Positions 60,378 to 64,000 of a stretch of DNA of 64,000 bases are shown here, one piece after another. The notes below the pieces were generated by a model, which worked only from the letters and a program-made list of their open reading frames with translations, had not been told where the DNA came from and did not search any database. The translations under genes were made by a program, and so were the position numbers. The stretch is from Podospora comata (lineage: Eukaryota; Ascomycota; Sordariomycetes; Sordariales; Podosporaceae). The DNA lies in assembly GCA_017354895.1 (NCBI GenBank), contig CP071494.1, positions 868,001 to 932,000 on the forward strand. The letters run 5' to 3'. The stretch's first letter is position 1. Every line of letters starts with the position of its first letter.

Positions 60378-62288
60378 TATGCTAAGAGGTGGGTGGGCTG
60401 GCGCGGGGTATGCGTGTCTTTATCTACCTTGGCACGATCGTGTAGTAGGTAATCGTTCCAAGATTTATTTTGTTCTTGCAATTGACCCTCCAATCCAATC
60501 GAAGGAGGGCCCAATCAATTACGACGTAGGTTCCAAGAGTGCCACTCTCCAATGCTGTGCTGTGCTGTGATGTGCTGTTCTGTTGCTGTGTTTGGTGGGT
60601 AGTGGGTGGTAGGTGGTATGTAATGTTTAAAGCGTAGGGCAGACTCGCAGAGAGCAAGGCAGATCAAAACAGGATGGCTGGCTAGCTGGCTGTCCTTCCC
60701 CAGCTTTCCCCTTCTCTCTCTTCTTAGTTTCGAATCAGTGGCGATGATAGGGTGGGACGTGTGCGGGTAGTGGTCCGTCGTCGCAACTTTGGTTGTTGTT
60801 GATGGATCCCTCGATGTTCCTAGTAGCTGTAGTGCCCGCACAGTCGACGTCAGGGACCCGATGACCTGGGCGGGAGCAGATCAAAGAGGTACGGATAGAA
60901 GCTTGGAGAAGAATGGAGCTGGGAAAACGACGAGGACGTCATCCACCTAGCAACAGGGAGACACGGGGCTTGGGGGCCCAGCTAGGTATTTGTGAATTTG
61001 GGCGGTGGAGCTGTGATGGCGGGGCGCTGGTGTGCTGGGCGCGTCCCGGAGGATTGGCGATGCCGAGACCTGCCCAAAAGAACTTTGGACCCGTTCAGCT
61101 GCTGGGTCTAGGGGGCGGCTCTAGGCGAAATTGGGGAGTATCTTCAGCGGCTACCAAGCTGTTTTTGGCGGTGCCCACGGTTGACGTTATGTGTGTCTTG
61201 GTCGACGAGATATGGCTGGATGGATGGTTTTTGGATGGTTTTTGTTTTGGGCTCAACAAAATGAAGGAAAAAACAAGTCAAGGCATCGGGGACGGGCTCG
61301 TGTATACTCATGTGTCGTCCGCAGCGAATGCTGTTGGGCGTACAGCTGTCAATCAGCATCTGTCCATTCTCATCAGGCAGGTGGGCCGTCATTCCAACAC
61401 ACCCTGATTGAGGCACCTTTCGTTTGAGATGAATGCTGCTTTTGGAGCTTTGGAGGACTGACAGATTGGACCACGCGTCGCCCTCGGGTTGCTCCCCCCT
61501 TTTAAACGAGCGGGACCGGATATTGCAAAGCCTGATGCTGCGACCGACACAGTACATTTTTCTCAATCAAACACTCTGACCACATCCCGCATGCTGCCCG
61601 CATGAACGTGCCTGAAAGTGACGGCTTCAAACCTACACCACGCCTCCTGCAACTTTGCATCAGCCTGGCCCCGGCTGTGGCCGACTGGGGTTTGCGCAAC
61701 CTGATCGATCGACCTCACAAAGAGTTTCCGAGGGCTCGGGAAAAGGCAGTGATGGTCTCGACCTCCCGGCAATCTGGGTCTCCTGCTCTGTCAGGAGATG
61801 CCTACGGGATTGGGCAGCTGTTGCAAACAAAGACACCGTCGCAGCGGTGACCTTCCCGTTCGTCCCAAGTGAGCCCTGGGGCTGGACACAGAAACCGCTC
61901 ACCATGCCCATTGCGTATACCGTAGTAAAAGTCTCGTGGGGTATTTTTGGGTGCCAGCCTGCCAGCATGCCAGCCCTCGGGGGCTTTGAAACCACACTCT
62001 CACCAGTGGCGCAATAATATCTGATTTGTGAAGTCTTTTCTACGCCCCCTTTTCAGCCAGATATGCACTCAGACACCCTCCACCAACAAGATAATAATCC
62101 GAGCTATCCGCACTCAAGATGACATTTCCATCCAATAGCAGCAACTATTCCATAGTCCAGTCAAATGCCATGCTGACCTAATTCCCATTACCTAAGTTCT
62201 ATAACACACAAGTTAACCTACAGACACAAAATGATATCATACCAGCCCAGGCGGAACAACGGCTCCATCCATCTGCTGCTTCCCGTTG
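60378..62288. other. intergenic region upstream of PSD2
   Basis: No supported gene over 1.9 kb. The left part is the PSD2 promoter and leader, with CTGTG-type short repeats near 60555-60585. The right end is the 3' flank of the decayed HAD gene. Confidence 0.55.
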
Positions 62289-63300
62289 TTAACAACCGGC
62301 CCGATTCCCAGCAACATTTCCATCACAAACCAGCTCACCAAAAGCCTCAGGCCACAAAAACACCCTCTCCTCCATGGGTGTCATGACGACATACCGCGGC
62401 ACAGCATTCCGACTCGACACCTTCCTCCACATATCCGCCCTCGGGTTAAACCTCGCCGGCCTTCCCCTGCCGCCCGTCTTCCTCTCATCCTCCTCCAGAA
62501 TCTTCTCCAGCATCATTTGAATATCAGCAAAGCTCCCAAACGTCAAATACTTGATACCATGCTCAACACAATACCCCTCCAACCTCAACCCCTTCCTCGC
62601 AAACAACACATCCGCCTCCCTCGTCGCAGGCAAATCAGAGACCCCATCCCCAATAAACACAATCACGGCACCTCCTCCTCCTCCTCCTCAACCTCCCTCC
62701 TCGCCTCCATCATACTCAACCCCTTATCATGACCCAGCTCACTCCCCCCATGCCTTCAAACCGGCCTCCACCCCGACCCATTCTCTGGAATCTGCGCCTC
62801 GTTAGCAACAATATCAATCGTGACTGATTGCTCCTCCCCCAAAAACTTATTCAGTACCTTTCTCAAAACCGGCTTCAGCCCAGCACTAATGACATGGAAT
62901 GGGATCCCCTCCCTCAGACAAAACTGGTGAAATCCGGCAAACCCAGGGTCAATTCCTAGCTGTTGGGACATGAGCTCGAACCCGTCATCAAAAGGGACGT
63001 TCAAGCTCCCCCACATTTCTTCCGACACGTCCTTGAGCGTGCGTTGCCCCGAGGCGATCTGGGCGTCGAGAAGCTCCCGCTTGGAGGGTGCACCCGTACA
63101 TGTTGAAGAGGATGTGGCCTGTGTCTTGGAGGGAGATTGTGCCGTCGAAGTCTGCTGGAAAGTTAGTGTTGGGTTTGGTAAATGGGGGAGGGGAGGAGCA
63201 GGCCGGAGAAGCAGACAATCTTGCGCTTTTTGTTCGTGGCCGGGACTGCGTCACCTGCCTTGGAGGCTGGGGCTGGAGGAGGGGAGACAGCGGAGGGCAT
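62289..63300 (-). pseudogene. HAD-superfamily phosphatase (PSPase-like), apparently inactivated
   Basis: Pieces of one HAD hydrolase lie in order on the minus strand in three frames. These are MPSAVSPPPAPASK...KRKIVCFS (ATG at 63300), then DFDGTISLQDTGHILFNMYG (motif I), then SEEMWGSLNVPFDDGFE with PFHVISAGLKPVLRK (motif II), and VFIGDGVSDLPATREADVLF (motif III). Catalytic Asp residues of motif I and acids of motif III are kept. Breaks seen: no GT donor after CFS, where the family intron is expected; a frame change near 63080, between MYGC and KRELLDAQI; a TGA at about 62758, where a codon such as Trp is expected before RHGGSELGHD; and a one-base loss near 62667, before VIFIGDG-type sequence. 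The family covers phosphoserine-phosphatase-like enzymes such as yeast YNL010W. Sequencing error is the alternative. Confidence 0.75.
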
Positions 63301-63896
63301 CTTGTTGGTGGTAAATCGAGAAAATCATTGACAGTGAGTTTGAAGGTAGGTGGGCCATAAGTGAGAACAACCATGAAGAGGAGCAAACATTGGAAGTATC
63401 CGGATATGCCCCCTCACAAACTAACCACCAGCTTGACTGGCTACCCGGAACCCCGGAGATCTCATCTCTGGCGCTTTAAATCGCTGGATAGCAGCTAACC
63501 TGGCAGCCGCGCGCCTGTTTGAGATGGGCCTAAGTTAGGAACATGCCACGGGCCGAGAGCTACAGCGCGGGTTTCCCCCGTAACGCTTTCCATTGCCGAC
63601 ATTCTTGGGGCAGCTGACTCGCGGTATAGACAAACACCCGTGGAAGAAACGGCCTCACTGCAAATGCAGGTACAAACTCGCGCGTTTTGCCTCTAGTCCT
63701 ACTGCAGGAACCAAGCAGCATATTCTGGGCTGGACGAAAGTAGACAAAATTGGTAAATTATCTTCGTTCCTCTATACATCAGCTTTTTAGAGTCCTGTGT
63801 CCCTGTAATAATCAAAGTAAACCATGGAGTTTCAAGGAGGGCTGTGGGATATCATCAAATATTTCATAAACTCGCTCGTTTCAAAAAAGCACCAAT
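63301..63896. other. intergenic spacer
   Basis: No gene recognised. It separates the start of the decayed HAD gene from the stop codon of the next minus-strand gene. Confidence 0.55.
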
Positions 63897-64000
63897 CTAC
63901 GCAGAGACCTTGGCACTGTACTTTGACGCCGCCTTGTCAAACAAATCACTCTTTTCTGCCAGGTCCACCAGGAGAGGGTGTTGAGCGTCTGTGGCTTCGA
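63897..64000 (-). CDS. C-terminal end of a probable coatomer epsilon subunit (partial)
   Basis: The minus-strand frame entering at the right edge reads EATDAQHPLLVDLAEKSDLF and then DKAASKYSAKVSA, ending with TAG at 63899-63897. HP-hydrophobic-VDLAEK...FD-AA-KY is how fungal epsilon-COP (Sec28) proteins end, so COPI coat function is proposed. Only 34 codons are present and the start lies outside the window, so the call rests on a short motif recalled from memory. Confidence 0.45.
   Translation of the reverse strand, partial: EATDAQHPLLVDLAEKSDLFDKAASKYSAKVSA

Overview
The window reads as nuclear DNA of a filamentous ascomycete, most likely a sordariomycete of the Sordariales type. The evidence is the gene set, which includes Dap1-like MAPR, Mgr3-like TPR, GH16 and GH72 cell-wall enzymes with GPI signals, a CFEM protein, Gsh1, Dbp5, Bzz1 and a C2-type Psd2. 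The genes carry short 50-130 bp GT-AG introns with CTAAC/CTGAC-like branch sites and are separated by long spacers rich in simple repeats. No bacterial operons, CRISPR arrays, rRNA genes or intact mobile elements were seen. Exon models below were read by eye from splice motifs and checked for phase continuity; none has transcript support.

Layout. 1-5.2 kb: no gene. 5.2-8.2 kb (-): a multi-finger C2H2 regulator, divergent from a small gamma-glutamylcyclotransferase/AIG2-like gene (9.4-10.1 kb, +). 11.5 kb (+): a short Cys-rich fungal protein of unknown role. 13.7-14.1 kb (-) and 14.7-16.4 kb (+): a divergent pair, Dap1-like haem protein and Mgr3-like mitochondrial TPR protein. 16.5-30.2 kb: a gene-poor stretch holding only one recognisable gene, a Yap-like bZIP factor (23.4-24.1 kb, +). 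30.2-31.3 kb (+): a Kre9/KNH-like single-pass membrane protein. 33.4-35.8 kb (+): a GPI-type GH16 glucanase with a long Thr/Ser/Glu stalk. 36.8-39.2 kb (-): glutamate-cysteine ligase. 41.7-44.7 kb (-): CFEM-type single-pass protein with a polyQ tail. 46.8-48.3 kb (-) and 49.5-51.9 kb (+): divergent DBP5 and BZZ1. 53.3-54.8 kb (+): GH72 glucanosyltransferase. 55.0-55.9 kb (-): GAF-type free-Met-R-sulfoxide reductase. 56.6-60.4 kb (-): PSD2. 62.3-63.3 kb (-): a HAD phosphatase that looks decayed. 63.9-64.0 kb (-): 3' end of a probable coatomer epsilon subunit.

Two themes run through the neighbourhood. One is the cell surface: Kre9-like protein, GH16, CFEM protein, GH72 and the actin/membrane adaptor Bzz1. 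The other is redox defence: a Yap-like bZIP, Gsh1, free-Met sulfoxide reductase and the AIG2/GGCT-like protein. These are ordinary dispersed fungal genes rather than an evident co-regulated cluster. The strongest anomaly is the HAD phosphatase, which carries several independent lesions while its neighbours are intact.
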